Shown: piece after piece, positions 51,695-64,000 of the stretch
How positions within the stretch are numbered: position 1 is the stretch's first letter
Layout: each line of letters opens with the position of its first letter
Origin: Diploptera punctata
Taxonomy: Eukaryota > Arthropoda > Insecta > Blattodea > Blaberidae
Length of the DNA: 64,000 bases
Direction: 5' to 3'
NCBI GenBank assembly: GCA_030220185.1
Contig: JASPKZ010003434.1
Coordinates: forward strand, 1,582,284 to 1,646,283
Translations under genes and position numbers: made by a program
The notes under the pieces: generated by a model
What the model was told of the DNA's origin: nothing
Databases searched by the model: none
The model's input: only the letters and a program-made list of their open reading frames with translations

Positions 51695-52730
51695 GTTGTA
51701 ACCGTTTAGTAGTAGGCACCACATGTACATGAAAATATTTGTTTGCCTTCTAAGCAATGCTAATTGAACAGCATGATTATCTGTAGGGAGAATTCACCAC
51801 AAAATGCGTTTTGCATTGACTTTGCAGGATGTCATTCACCTGGCAATACAGTACCAAGATTAGTTACAAGGCATTTTCTGGAAAGAATACTCTGAGAGGA
51901 AATAAAGCCCACCCTAGCAAAATATGTGTAGTGTGTTATAAAAAAAGGTACAATTTTTTGATACTCTGACTATGAAGCTGGATTATGTGTGGAGGGGTGC
52001 TTCAAATCAATCTCAACTAATTTAATTTCTAAGGTATTGTAAATTTTATTTATATTACAGTAGCTAGTTAGCCTCACATTTAGCTGAGTATATGTTCAAA
52101 TTTCCATTCATATATTTTAAATATCAAACGAGATATTTAATTTTTACAAAATTTTGTTTTCTAATTTACAAATTTAAATGCCATTCCAAGAAATCCTCCT
52201 GCAGGTGGGAACTGTCAGGGAATTTAAATCCACTCACGCTGATGGGTTAATACTTCCTACAAATTTTGAACTTCAAGTCGTACTTCAGGTTCAACCCTCA
52301 GATTCTTGGATAAAAATGAGAGGAGGAGATTGGAATACATGCTATTACCTTCAGTCACATTCATGGCAAGTCCCTGATAGTTCTTCCATGGACTTTTGAA
52401 AACAGCATTAAGAAATAGATGACATCACACCACTGATGGTCTATAGAAAGCCTGTAAGAAGGAATAGGAGCAAATGGACATATGTATGCTTTGTAAAAGT
52501 CTTCTCCAATGGAAACTGGGATGCAAAACCATTGCATTGCAGTAAGGGAATTCAAATAGAACATGATGGGTGATGGATGCATGGTTTTTCTTAAGGTAAT
52601 CTTTTCTTCTCCAGAAAAGCCTGACCAGAGGCTATAAGATGGCAGCCCCATCACTGGTCTTGCCTTCCTTTGGCCAGCAACCAATCGAAGGGACTATTAA
52701 TATGCTTTCAAGTCTTATATGAGAATTTCC
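51695..52730. other. No recognised feature
   Basis: A few short open stretches (for instance 52178-52399) have no recognisable domain. Confidence 0.4.
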
Positions 52731-52734
52731 CTCA

Positions 52735-52808
52735 AATGCTGGAGGGAAAATTTTCTATAGGATCGTAACAGGCCTTGGCCTAATACTTGGAAGGAAGAAG
52801 AAAGAAGA
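52735..52808 (+). mobile_element. LINE 3' stub
   Basis: AAATGCTGGAGGGAAAATTT, then CAGGCCTTGGCCTAATACTT and a GAAGAAGAAAGAAG tail. It is the last about 70 bp of the 15527/48167 LINE family. Confidence 0.85.
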
Positions 52809-52924
52809 TCCAAGTGAAATTTGTTACCAGAAATCAAAAACAACCCTCCATACTGATATTTATGTTATTTAATATCGTGTGGTTGGCTTATTTTGTCTGT
52901 TTTATGCCATTTACATAAAAAAAA

Positions 52925-53241
52925 TGTCCACTGCTGTGGTCTCGAGGTAGCGTGCTGCCTTGTCACGCAGCAGGCCCGGGTTTGATCCCCAGTCGGGGCA
53001 GTTTTTCTGGGTGAGGTTTTTATCGGAGGTTTTTCCTCACCCGTAAGACAAATGTCAGGAAAACTTTAAGGCCCAAACGGTCCCTGAAATCATATGGCCA
53101 TCGCCATCATCATTCTTCACCAGTGTGGAAAGCAACGGGAAGCTACCACACCTACAATTCCCTAGTAAAGCTGCAAGCATAGCATGAAAATGCTATGATT
53201 GCAGTGAAGGACCTGCATTCAGGCAGAATTACCATGGATGG
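52925..53241 (+). mobile_element. SINE-C, third copy
   Basis: Duplications ACATAAAAAAA(A)T at both borders (52913 and 53242). The head CCACTGCTGTGGTCTCGAGG and B box GGTTTGATCCCC are followed by the standard body and GGATGGA end. Confidence 0.88.
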
Positions 53242-53248
53242 ACATAAA

Positions 53249-53545
53249 AAAATCTGGTTATGGCACAAAAAGTGGACATCCGAATTTCGAGATAAATTTG
53301 GTTTTAAAATGAAGCTTAGGACCACTAAACATGAAAACACAAAAAAAAAAAAAAATTGCAGACCATCCAGAAACAAAGCAGTAAAATAACATTTTATAAG
53401 CACTACAAAATACACATTTTACTAGTTTACTGTACGACACATCCCCTTTTCAATATGAATTTGGTATTAAAATGAAGCTTAGGATCACCAAAGATGAAAA
53501 CACGAAGAAAATCTGCAGACCATCACTAAAGAAACTAGGTTAGAG
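53249..53545 (+). repeat. Interspersed repeat, two adjacent plus copies
   Basis: 53249-53400 and 53451-53545 share TTTAAAATGAAGCTTAGGAC, a GAAAACAC block and GCAGACCAT. An inverted third copy is at 55331-55475. Confidence 0.75.
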
Positions 53546-54120
53546 TAATTAATTCTTATACATAATTAGATTAGCTTTTAGTTTCTTACACATATAATTT
53601 ATTTACATACCTGTAATTTAATATTGTCTAAATGCCATTCTATTTTTTTACTTTCACAGGTTAGAGTAATTTAAATATGTTAGGTTAGCTTTTAGGTTGT
53701 TATACATGTATTCTAATAAATTATATTACAAATTTCGAAGATTAGGTCATAAATATGTGGCTCCATTTATTGAATATTTTGTAAGGACTAATTTGCCATC
53801 ATTCATTTTTGAGAAATACATATGATGACCTATTGATTATTATCGACAACTGATTCAGTTGAACCATTTCTTCTTAAGAAACTCTACATGAGGATGTGAT
53901 TTTTATTAAATTTCAAACTCTTTGCTATGTAATTTTGGATATATAGCATTTGGAAATACAGCGGTGCACTTTTATTACAATAAAATATTTATTCTATTTT
54001 TGCATCTGTATTGAAGAAAACATATTTTCACCCTGGACTAACTTCTGAATATCGAATCTGATGTCATGACCACAATGGCAGCAACTTACTTCAGGTAACC
54101 TAGGGAATAGTGCTTTGATA

Positions 54121-54710
54121 AGGTCCAGAAATGGGTGCACACAAATTCTTGTAAGTTCCACATTATCACAGTGCGCATGCAGGAGTTGCTGTAATGGTTA
54201 ATGTAGCTTCCGGTAGATGGCTCTGAAGTCGGCGTTACCAACTTTAGGGATAAATTCCCAAATGCTAAAAAAATGGACGTAAACTAACTTGCCATTTTCT
54301 AACCTAAGAAAACAATTTACATGCATATTATTTATTCCCAAATGTGAAAAAAAATGGACGTTAACTTCCTATTTCCTACATAACAAAACAATTTATATGC
54401 AAATAATTTAATAAACTAAACTAATTTTATGTACACTAACACAAAATATGGTTTAAAATTATTTTCAGATGTTGGTAACTCCGATTTGAGAGCCATCTAG
54501 CGGATGTTACATGAAGCATTTCCACGTCTCTAGAGCCCGATGCACAATATTCACGTAATTTATAAATATTTAAAAATTGTAAAAAGTGTTTATAAAATGG
54601 TTCCAAAATGTTTAAAATAGTACGAAACATTATAAATGGTCGAAAAGTGTTTAGTGCATCAGTGGCATAAGAATGTAAGAATAAAATTGTGTGCACTCAT
54701 TTCTGGACCT
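54121..54710. mobile_element. TIR element, copy 1 of a three-copy family
   Basis: Terminal inverted repeats AGGTCCAGAAATGGGTGCAC (24 bp, one mismatch). The interior contains AGTCGGCGTTACCAAC, AAAATGGACGT repeats and TTTAGTGCATCAGTGGCATA. A second, inner inverted pair (GTAGATGGCTCTGAAGTCGG and diverged inverse) lies at 54211 and 54472. No ORF. Confidence 0.8.
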
Positions 54711-54742
54711 CAGCCTAGTGCTTTATAAATTCTTAGGAAAAA

Positions 54743-55310
54743 GTTGGTTATATGTCTCAGACGAATTCTTCTAAGTTCCACAGAATTGCAGTGCGCATAC
54801 GCGAGTTGCTGTAATGGTTAATATAGCCTCCGGTAGATGGTGCTGCAGTCGGCGTTACCAACTTCGGGAATAAATTTCCAAATGCAAAAAAAAATGGACG
54901 TTAACTAACTTGCCGTTTCCTAACTAAAGAAAACAATTTACATGCATATTATTTATTCCCAAATGCTTAAAAAAAAATGGATGTAAACCAACTTCCCATT
55001 TCCTAACGTAACAAAACAATTTACATGCGTACTACTTAATGAACTATAAACTAATTTTACGTACACTAACACTAAATATGGTTTGAAATTATTTTCAAAT
55101 GGTGGCAACATTGGAACAACATGGGAAAGTAGCAAGTAAGTAGTGTATCCACGATCATGTTTTACGTAAATATATAAATATAAAATATTGTAAAGAAAGC
55201 TTGAAGATAATTGCAAAATGTTTAAAACAGTACAAAACGTGTTTACAAGTGTTTAGTGCATCAGTGGCATAAGAATGTATGTGTAGAATTGTGATGGGCA
55301 TATAACCTAC
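54743..55310. mobile_element. TIR element, copy 2
   Basis: The interior is homologous to copy 1, but the termini are GTTGGTTATATG and inverse GTAGGTTATATG. The tandem AAAAAATGGACGTTAACT segments match. Confidence 0.75.
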
Positions 55311-55330
55311 CTCACCCAATTCTTATTTTA

Positions 55331-55475
55331 CAGCTTTGTTTCTGGAAGGTCCGCAAATTTTTTTCATGTTTCATCTTTGACGTTCCTAAGCTTCATTTTA
55401 AAACCAAAATTATCTCGAAATTTGGATGTCTACTTTTTGCACTGTACCCAAAAATCTCATACAAAGAAAATGTTA
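55331..55475 (-). repeat. Inverted copy of the 53249 repeat
   Basis: GCTTTGTTTCTGGAAGGTCC, CTAAGCTTCATTTTAAAACC and ATTATCTCGAAATTTGGATG are the inverse of 53249-53395. Together they bracket TIR copies 1 and 2. Confidence 0.78.
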
Positions 55476-55753
55476 TATCCCCAATCAGGATGAGTCCATT
55501 ACAAATTATAAGTAGTTTGTACTATATTTAAGACCAATTAAGAGAGATGTCATAGTATGGGAAAACAAATTTTAATCTTATTATTCTCCTTTTATTGCGA
55601 ATAATTGCGCTATTTATAAAATCAAATGCCACTGAATAACAATTATATATAGGAATCTAACTGGAGCTGAATAAAAACAAATTTACAGTTGTATAATTGA
55701 AAAAGACCAATGATTTGTAAACAGGAGAAATATATTTAGAAAGGAAGGAAAAA

Positions 55754-56315
55754 GTCGGTTTTATGTCTCTGAGGAATTCTTCTAAGTTCCACAGAATCGC
55801 AGCGCGCATGCACAAGTTGCTGTAATGGTTAATATAGACTCCAGTAGTCGGCATTACCAACTTTGGGAATAAATTTCCAAATGCAAAAAAAAAAAAAAAA
55901 AATGGACATTAACTGACTTGCCATTTTCTAACTAAAGAAAACAATTTACATGCATATTATTTCTTCCCAAATGCTTAAAAATGGATGTAAACCAACTTCC
56001 CATTTCCTAACGTAACAAAGCAATTTACATGTGTACTATTTAATGAACTATAAACTAATTTTACGTACACTAACACTAAATATAGTTTTAAATTATTTTC
56101 AAATGGTGGCAACGTTGGAACAACATGGGAAAGTAGCAAGGAAGTAATGTATCCACGAACATGTTTTACGTAAATATATAAATATAAAATATTGTGAAGA
56201 AAGCTTGAAGATCATTGCAAAATGTTTAAAACAGTACAAAACGTGTTTACAAGTGTTTTAGTGCATCAGTGGCATAAGAATGTAAGTGTAGAAATGTGAG
56301 AGACATAAAACCGAC
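55754..56315. mobile_element. TIR element, copy 3
   Basis: The termini GTCGGTTTTATGTCTCTGA and inverse GTCGGTTTTATGTCTCTCA enclose an interior collinear with copy 2. Confidence 0.8.
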
Positions 56316-56327
56316 CACATCCGAAAG

Positions 56328-56480
56328 GAAAATTTTAGGTTACTTTAGCTCAACTTCTCAGTTCATTTTAAGGCATTTATCATATTTCTGGGAAAGGTAA
56401 TTATTCACATACTGCAAAAATAAATAGTGCGGTTTTCAGTTTTTTTTTAAATTTATGTAGGTGGTGCTGTGTCATAGAAT
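56328..56480 (+). repeat. Repeat shared with 23685-23840
   Basis: TTAGGTTACTTTAGCTCAAC, TTCACATACTGCAA and ATTTATGTAGGTGGTGC align with the right part of the 463-bp insertion at 23377-23839. Confidence 0.7.
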
Positions 56481-56877
56481 CCCCCTTTTTATGTATTCAC
56501 TTTAAGATTAAAAAAGTTTAACCTTAAAGCTATGACTATGTCAATTTTATGTATACAAATAAAGTACATACCTCTGTTCTTTTGTACCTCTGCCAGGTTT
56601 GGCTTGAGTTAATACAAATTTCTTCATATTTTGTAGTTTTCATAATAATTGAGCAGCCATTTCTAAATTATTTTGTTCTTAAAAGAAAACACGATGAAAA
56701 CAACATTACCTCAATCACTGACATTTCAGTGTGTAATTGTTTCATTGACCTTCGAAAAATATTAGTGGTAAATACGATCAGTCATAGAGAACCGGATCAC
56801 TGCTCATTTGATAACGTAACCAAAGAGAAAGTTTCGTACCAGATGACGTGATATTAACGTGGGCAATAGCTATGGCA

Positions 56878-57382
56878 CATCGGAGATCTGATAAGAATCG
56901 AAAAAGTGAAAGCAATGTTCATGAAACGGATCCTGAGAATAGGAAAAACAGCGCCATCTCGTTTTGCTTATGAACTCATGAGAGAGACCTACTTCATAGA
57001 GGACATAAGAACCCAATTCTATCTACAATCCACAGAACCATACCAGAAATTCATAAGCATCAGAAATAGGAAGAAGAAGGAAATAGACATAGATTTCTAC
57101 ACCACAACTGCCATGCTGGACGACAGATGGACCAGAGAGTGCAACCCCCAGAGACACGTCACAACACGACTCGCAGTACACGGATTTCACAACAAGATAT
57201 GTACAAACAAGAAATTCCACGAGCCGACCGAAGAATGCAAGTGTGTGTTGTGTGGACAGAGATGCGGCAAATACCACATCATAACATGTGCGAAAAGGAC
57301 AAAACCCATTACAGACTACAGCAAAGACTAAACCACCACTAATGCTCAACCTGAGTGCACATTTATTATTATTATTATTATT
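56878..57382 (+). mobile_element. 5'-truncated LINE (R1-like C-terminus)
   Basis: 13-bp duplications AATAGCTATGGCA at 56865-56877 and 57383-57395. It ends in (ATT)n. A fourth LINE family in the window. Confidence 0.92.
56906..57331 (+). pseudogene. LINE C-terminal fragment with zinc-knuckle
   Basis: 141 residues: LRIGKTAPSRFAYELMRETY, FIEDIRTQFYLQSTEPYQKF, TTTAMLDDRWTRECNPQRHV, LAVHGFHNKICTNKKFHEPT and a CVLCGQRCGKYHIITC knuckle near the end. The frame is open to its stop, but RT and endonuclease are missing. Confidence 0.85.
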
Positions 57383-57395
57383 AATAGCTATGGCA

Positions 57396-58265
57396 GCATC
57401 TAGGAGTCAGTGACACATTAATCAGTAGAGCCAACCCAGGGATATCTATGGAGCCAACCATATAGAAACTAGTGATTATAATTAATTAAAAACATTATTA
57501 TTTTTTCTCTAAACATGTTAAATTTCATATCATACTTGATTATAAATGAATTTATACATAGTTTGGTGTAATCTATTTACATAATTAGAAGGGAAATATA
57601 TAATGTAATTGGAGGATTTGCATTGTCAATGTTCTTATCGTTAAAGCAGTGTCGCCAATAACTTGAATTTATCTAGTTCTGGAGTTTTTTTCTGCCATCT
57701 AGAGATTTGGTTAAAAATAACATTTTATAATTTGTATGACATCAGAGTTAAGTAGACATGATGTAAGAATAAGTACCAATTTTGTTCGGTTTTGCACATG
57801 ACGTCATCTGGATTATAAAACATTTCCCATACCTTTTCATGTATCAATTTGTTAAATTCTTTCACCGAGATGAATTTTACGTCTAGCAGCTTCTATTTTA
57901 GACGTTATAAATACTATATACATCATTTTTATGGTCATTTTTTTAAATGTAAAATGATTGATTATTCTTTCGCAGTTTTTTTGTTAATAGATTGTAATAT
58001 TATTACGTATTAAACATTTTTTTATTATATTCATAGTTATATTGGAACCAAATATTTAATTATTATCATTTACCAGCTGTTAATTTGAAAAGGCTACTCC
58101 ATATAGCTGAGGTACTACCGGACACTTAATTGTGAGAAAAAAAAAAGAACAAAAAATCATTATAAATCGAACTCCGCGGTTTTCTTCATTTTTCCTGGCT
58201 TCTCCCTTACTAGGCCTATACCTATTCTTCCAATATGTTTGGATTGTGCTGTGAATAGCACTACG
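57396..58265. other. No recognised feature
   Basis: AT-rich DNA between the LINE and the satellite; no supported features. Confidence 0.4.
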
Positions 58266-58269
58266 TTTT

Positions 58270-61200
58270 TCACAGGATTTTTACATTAGAAATTCTGGAC
58301 ACACGCTCTAGATTGTATTTTTAAAGTTTTCAAAATTTTGACATTTTTGGGGAAAAAAAGAAGAAGAAGACTCAATTTTGGAAAACTCAATTCTGAAATT
58401 TAGGATTTAGACTGGATTTTTTGCGTTTAGAAATTCCGGTCACGCCATCTAGATCGTATTTTTGCAGTTTACAAAATTTCGAAACTTTTGACACTTTTGG
58501 GGAAAACACCGAGTCATAGCCTTGGAAAACTCAGTTCTGAAGTTCTGGATTTGGACCGGATTTTTTTGCTTTACAAATCCAAGTCACACCCTCCATATCG
58601 TATTTTTGTAGCTATAAAAAATTAGAAAATTTTGACATTTTTGGGGAATAACACCAAAACTATAGCAAAACTCAATTCAAAATTTTAAATTTAGACCGGA
58701 TTTTTTTCATTACAGAACCCGGACACAGCTTCTAAATTGTATTTTTGCAGTTTTCAAAATTTCCAAATTTTTGACATTTTTTTTGGAAAAACACCAAGCC
58801 TTGGAAATCTCAATTTTGAAATTTTGGATTTAGAGCGGATTTTTTGCATAATAAATCCCGGACAAACCATCTACATTGATTTTTTTGCAGTTTTCAAAAT
58901 TTCGGAAATGTTGATATTATTGTGGAAAAACACCAAGACTTGGAAAACTCAGTTATGAAATTTTGGATTTAGACCGGATTTTCTGCATTAGAAATCCCGG
59001 AACCATCCTCTAGGTAGATTTTGTAGTTTTGAAAATTTCGAAAATCTTGACAGTCTTTGGAAAAACACTAAGTCTATAGCCTTGTAAAACTCAATTTCGG
59101 ATTTATACCGGATTATTTGCATTATGAATTCCGGACACATACTCTAGATTGATTTTTTTTGCTGTTTTGAAAATTTTGAATTTTTTTTGGAAAAACAAGA
59201 CTATAGCTTTGGAAAACTCAATTATGAAATCTTGACTTTAGACCGGATTTTTTTTGCATTAGATATCCCGAAATTATCCTGTAGATAGATTAACTACAGT
59301 TTTCGAAATTTTGAACATTTTGGCATTCTTTGGAAAAACAATACTATAGCCTTGGTAAACTCAAGTTTGAAATTTTGGATTTAGATCGGATCTTTTGCAT
59401 TAGAAATTCCGGACACACCCTCTACATTGTTTTTCTGCAGTTTTCAAAATTTCGAAAATATTGAGTTTTTTTTAAAATAAAAACCAAGATTATAGCGTTG
59501 GAAAACTCAATTCTGAAATGTTCGATTTATACCGGATTTTTTGCATTAGAAGTCCCGGACACGCCCCCTAGATTTATTTTTAGCCGTTTTCAAAATTTAG
59601 AACATTTTGTCATTTTTTTGTAAAACTAAAATTTTGAAATTTTGGATTTAGACCCGATTTTTTGCAGTAGAAATCTTTGACACACTCTCTAGATTGATTT
59701 TTTTTTGCAGTTTTGAAAATTTCGAAAATTTTGATATTTTTTTTGGAAAAACATCAAGACTATAGCCTCGGAAAACTCAATTTTGTAATTTTGGATTTAG
59801 ACCAGATTTTTACATTAGAAATATTGGACACACTCCCTAGATTGATTTTTTGCACTGTTCAAAACTTCGAAAATTTTCACATTTTTTTAAAACACACCTT
59901 GGAAAACACAATTTTGAATTTAGATCGGATATTTTGCATTATAAATCCCGGACACATCTTCTAGAATGATTTTTTTTGCAGTTTTCATAATTTCGAAACG
60001 TTTGACTTTTTTTTAAAAACACAATGACTATAGCTTTAGAAAACTAAATTTTGAAATTTTGGATTTAGAGCGGATTTTTGCATAATAAATTCCGGTAAAA
60101 CCCTCTAATTTGATATTTTGCAGTTTTCATAATTTCGAAAAAAATTGATATGCCTATTTATTTTTGGAAAAACACCAAGACTTTAGCCTTGGAAAACTCA
60201 ATTATGAAATTTTGGATTTTAGACCGGATTTTTCGCGTTAGAAATCCCGGAATCATCCTCTGGATAGTTTTTTCTTGCAGTTTTCAAAATTTCGAAAATG
60301 TTGACATTCTCTGGAACAACAATAAGTCTATAGCCTTGAAAAACACAATGTTGTAATTTCGGATTTAGACCGGATTATTTACATTATAAATCCCGGACAC
60401 AGCCTGTAGATTATTTTTTTATTTGCGGTTTTGAAAATGTTGACAATTTTTTAAAAACACCTAGATTATAGCCTGGAAAACTCAATTTTGAATTTTTTGA
60501 TTTATATCGATTTTTTGCAGTAAAAACCGGAAATATCCTCTAGATTCATTTTTTGCAGTTTTCAAAATTTCGAATATTTTGACATTTTTTGGAAAAACAC
60601 CAAACCTTGGAAAACTCAATACTGAAATTTTACATTAAGACCGGATTTTTTGCATTATAATTACCTGACACACCCTCTATATTGATTTTTTGCTGTTTTG
60701 AAAATTTGGAAATTTTTTGAATTTTCTGGAGAAACACGAAGACTGTAGCCTTGGTGAACCCAAGTTTGAAATTTTGAGTTTAGATCGCATTTTATGCATT
60801 AGAAAACCCGGGCACATTCTCTAGATACATTTTCTGTTGTTTTTAAAATTTTCACATTTTTGAAAATAAAAACCAAGACCAAGCCTTGGAAAACTAACTC
60901 TGAAACTTTCGATTTAAACTGGATTTTGCATTAGAAATCCTCGACACACCCCCCTGATTTTATTTGCTGTTTTCAAAATTTAGAAAATTTTGTCATTTAT
61001 TGGAAAAGCTATACCCTTGTAAAACTCAATTTTGAAATTTTGAATTTAGACCGGATTTTTTGCATTATAAATCCCGGACACACACTCTAGATAGTATTTT
61101 TGCAGTTTTTGAAATTTCGAAAATTTTGATATTTTTTGGAAAATATCCAAGACTATAGCCTTGGAAAACTCAATTTTGAAATTATGGATTTAGACCGGAT

Positions 61201-64000
61201 TTCTTGCATTATAAGTCCGGGACAGAGCATCTGGATAGTTTTTTTTTGCAATTTTTGCAATTTCGAAAATTTTGACTTTTTGGAAAATAACCAAGACTAT
61301 AGCCCTGGAAAACTCAATTTTGAAATTTTGGATTTATGCCGGAATTTTTGCATTATAATTCCCGGATAGAGCTTCTGGATAGTATTTTTGCAGTTTTTGA
61401 AATTTCGAAAATTTTGTCATTTTTTGAAAACCAAGACTTTTCCAAGGCTTTGAAAAACTCAATTTTGAAATTTTGGATTTAGACCGGATTTGTTGCATTA
61501 TAAATCCCGGACATATCCTCTAGATAGTATATTTGCAGTTTTTGAAATTTGGAACATTTTGACATTTTTTGAAAATCACCAAGAGTATAGGCTAGAAAAC
61601 TCAATTTTGAAATTTTGGATTTAGACCGGATTTTTTGCATTATAAATCCCGGACATACACTCTAGATAATATATTTGCAGTTTTTGAAATTTCGAAAATT
61701 TTGACATTTTTTCGAAAATCACCAAGAGCCTTGGAATACTCAATTTTGAAACTTTGGATTTAGATCGGATTTTTTGCATTATAAGTCCCGGACAGAGCAT
61801 TTGGGTAGTATTTTTGCAGTTTTTGAAATTTCGAAAATTTTGAATTTTTTTGGAAAATCACCAAGACTATAGCCTCCGAAAACTAAATTTTGAAATTTCG
61901 GATTTAGACCGGATTTTTTGCATTATAAATCCCGGACAGAGCTTCTGGATAGTATTTTTGCAGTTTTTGAAATTTCGAAAATTTTGTAATTTTTATAAAA
62001 ATCACCAAGACTATATGCTAGGAAAACACAATTTTGAAATTTTGGATATAGACCGGGTTTTGTGCATAATAAATTCCTACACACCCTCAAGATAGTATTT
62101 TTGCAGTTTTGGAAATTTCGAAACTTTTAACATTTTTTGGAACATCATCAAGACTACTGCCTTGGAAAACTCTATTTTGAAATTTTGGATTTTGACCGGA
62201 TTTTTTGCATTATAAATCACTCAATAACCTCTTGATGATATTTTTGTATTTTTTGAAATTTCGAAATTTTGGCAAGTTTTTCTAAACCCACCAAGACTAT
62301 ACACCTGGAAAACACAATTTTGAAATTTTGGATTTAGAGCCGATTTTTTGCAGTATAAATCCCGGACACAGCTTCTAGATAGTGTTTTTGCTGTTTTTGA
62401 AATTTCGAAAATTTTGACATTTTTTGGAAAATCACCAAGACTATTACCTCGGAAAACTCTATTTTGAAATTTTGGATTTAGACCGGATTTTTTGCATTAT
62501 AAATCCTGGACAGAGCTTCTAGATAGTATTTTTGCAGTTTTTTGAAATTTCGAAAATTTTGACACTATTTAGAAAACCACCAAGACTGCCGTGGAAAACT
62601 CAATGTTGAAATGTTGGATTTAGACCGGATTTTTGCGTTATAATTCCCGGACGGAGCTTCTGGATAGTATTTTTGCAGTTTTGGAAATGTCGAAATTTTG
62701 ACATTTTTTTGAAAACCACCATGACTATAGGTTTTGGAAAACTCAATTTTAAAATTTTGAATTAAGAGCGGATTTTTTGCATTATAAATCCCGACAAAGT
62801 TCTATATGTATTTTGCGTTTGGAAATTTCGAAAATTTGACATTTTTGGATAACCCCCGAGACTATAGCCTTGGGACTCAATTATGAAATTTTGGATTTAG
62901 ACGAATTTTTTGCATTATCAATCCTGTACAGTGCTTCTGGATAGTATTTTTGCAGTTTTTATAATTTTGAAAATTTTGAGGTTTTGGAAAACCACCAAGA
63001 CTATACACCTGGAAAACTCATTTGGAATTTTGGATTTGACCGGATTTTTTGCCGTATAAATCCCGGACCCAGCCTCTAGATGCGTTTTGGCAGTTTCTGA
63101 ATTCGAAATTTTGATATTTTTTGAAAACTATCAAGGTATACCTGGGTAAACTCAATATGAAAATTTGTTTAGGACGATTTTTTGCATTTCAATTCCGACA
63201 GGCTTGGTAGTATTTTTCATTTTTTTGAAATTCAGAATTTTGACACTTTTTGGAAAATCACCAAAACTATAGCTTGAAAACTCAATTGGAGATTTTGGAT
63301 TCAACCGGATTTTGTTGCACTATAAATCCGACAGAGTTCTTGATAATCTTTTGCCGTTTTGAAATTTCGAAAATTTGACACTTTTTGTAATCCCTACCAG
63401 AAAACTCATTTTTGAAATTTTGGATTTAGAACGGATTTTTCATTATAGTCCCGGAGAGAGCATCTGATCGTGTTTTTGCAGTTGTGAAATTTAAAAAAAA
63501 TTACACTTTTTGGAAAATACCAAACTATAGCCTTGGAAACTCATTTTGAAATTTTGGATTAGACCGGATTTTTGCATTATAAATCGCGACAGAGCTTGTA
63601 GATAGTATTTTTGCAGTTTTGAAATTTCGAAAATTTGACATTTTGAAACCCCCAAGTCTATAGCCTTGAAAACTCAATTTAAATTTTGGATAGACCGGAT
63701 TTTTTGCATTATAAATCGGGACAACCTCCTAGATATATATTTGCAGTATTTGAATTTCGAAATTTTGACTTGTTTGGGAATCACCAAACTCGGAAACTCA
63801 TTTTGAAATTTGGATTTAAACGGATTTTTTGCTTGATAAGTTCCAAGAGAGCATTGGATAGTGTTTTTGCAGTTTTGAATTCGAAATTTAACACTTTTTT
63901 GGAAAATCATCAGACTAGAGCCTTGAAAACTCATTTTGAAATAAAAAAAAATTTTGGATTTATGTCGGATTTTTTGCATTGTAATCGCGGACAGAGCTTG
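58270..64000. repeat. Satellite array, unit about 144 bp, running off the right edge
   Basis: About 40 units. Consensus blocks in order: CACCAAGACTATAGCCTTGG, AAAACTCAATTTTGAAATTT, TGGATTTAGACCGGATTTTT, TGCATTATAAATCCCGGACA, a TCTAGATAGTATTTTTGCAG block, then TTTCGAAAATTTTGACATTT. Left-hand units (58.3-60.9 kb) are diverse, central units (61.0-62.7 kb) are most alike, and right-hand units carry many one-base deletions. All open frames inside are by-products. Confidence 0.95.

Noticed and set aside
52178..52399. 73-codon frame as a possible host exon
   Set aside because: No splice signals of good quality and no recognisable domain.
56549..56851. 100-codon frame next to the R1-like LINE as part of its ORF
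   Set aside because: It lies outside the LINE's target duplications and has no LINE motif.
58737..62095. Several 68-83-codon frames with similar sequences
   Set aside because: All are satellite units read in frame; length varies by unit and stops occur in neighbours.
58270..64000. CRISPR-like array
   Set aside because: Units are contiguous and similar along their whole length, with no unique spacers, in a eukaryotic context.

Overview
The window is arthropod, almost certainly insect, nuclear DNA. It is strongly AT-rich and gene-poor, and it is packed with nested retroelements. I recognise Penelope-like elements (PLEs) with GIY-YIG endonuclease tails, several non-LTR (LINE) families, at least seven tRNA-derived SINE families, two Tc1/mariner-type DNA transposons and a long AT-rich satellite. 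The mix recalls cockroach or termite assemblies from memory, but I could not check this. SINE letters (A to G) and PLE family names are local labels for this report.

Host genes are sparse. The one I can name is a LysM-domain, single-pass membrane protein of the LYSMD3/LYSMD4 type on the minus strand. Its LysM domain is split between an exon at 49998-50181 and a terminal exon at 37045-37518. A 12.5-kb intron between them holds about a dozen nested elements. Any upstream exon(s) were not found. A second possible host exon, the 3'-terminal exon of an unidentified plus-strand gene, lies at 2849-2965.

Layout. 0-3 kb: an intact DD41D transposon with 108-bp inverted repeats, then LINE debris and the candidate exon. 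3-15 kb: a dense nest of PLE foldbacks and tRNA-SINE foldbacks, some four layers deep. 15-28 kb: 5'-truncated LINEs, a locus with a paralogue at 47-50 kb, and more PLE foldbacks. 28-34 kb: SINEs, including a four-unit inverted SINE array, and an old RNase H LINE. 34-37 kb: PLE hairpins. 37-50 kb: the LYSMD intron, with the best PLE (RT plus GIY-YIG), a mariner with one frameshift, a Harbinger-like MITE and LINEs. 50-58 kb: mostly unrecognised DNA, three related TIR elements and a LINE end. 58.3-64 kb: a satellite of about 144 bp that runs off the right edge.

The main observation concerns a shared insertion architecture. At least a dozen separate insertions, from several unrelated PLE families and from tRNA-SINEs, are asymmetric foldbacks: two inverted arms plus an extra tail of about 32-51 nt at one end only. 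Those that can be delimited sit between target-site duplications of 11-15 bp. Many PLE arms carry a motif that fits a hammerhead ribozyme (CTGANGA, stem II, GAAA, palindromic stem III). This suggests a common PLE-type integration route that also moves ORF-less hairpins and possibly SINEs.
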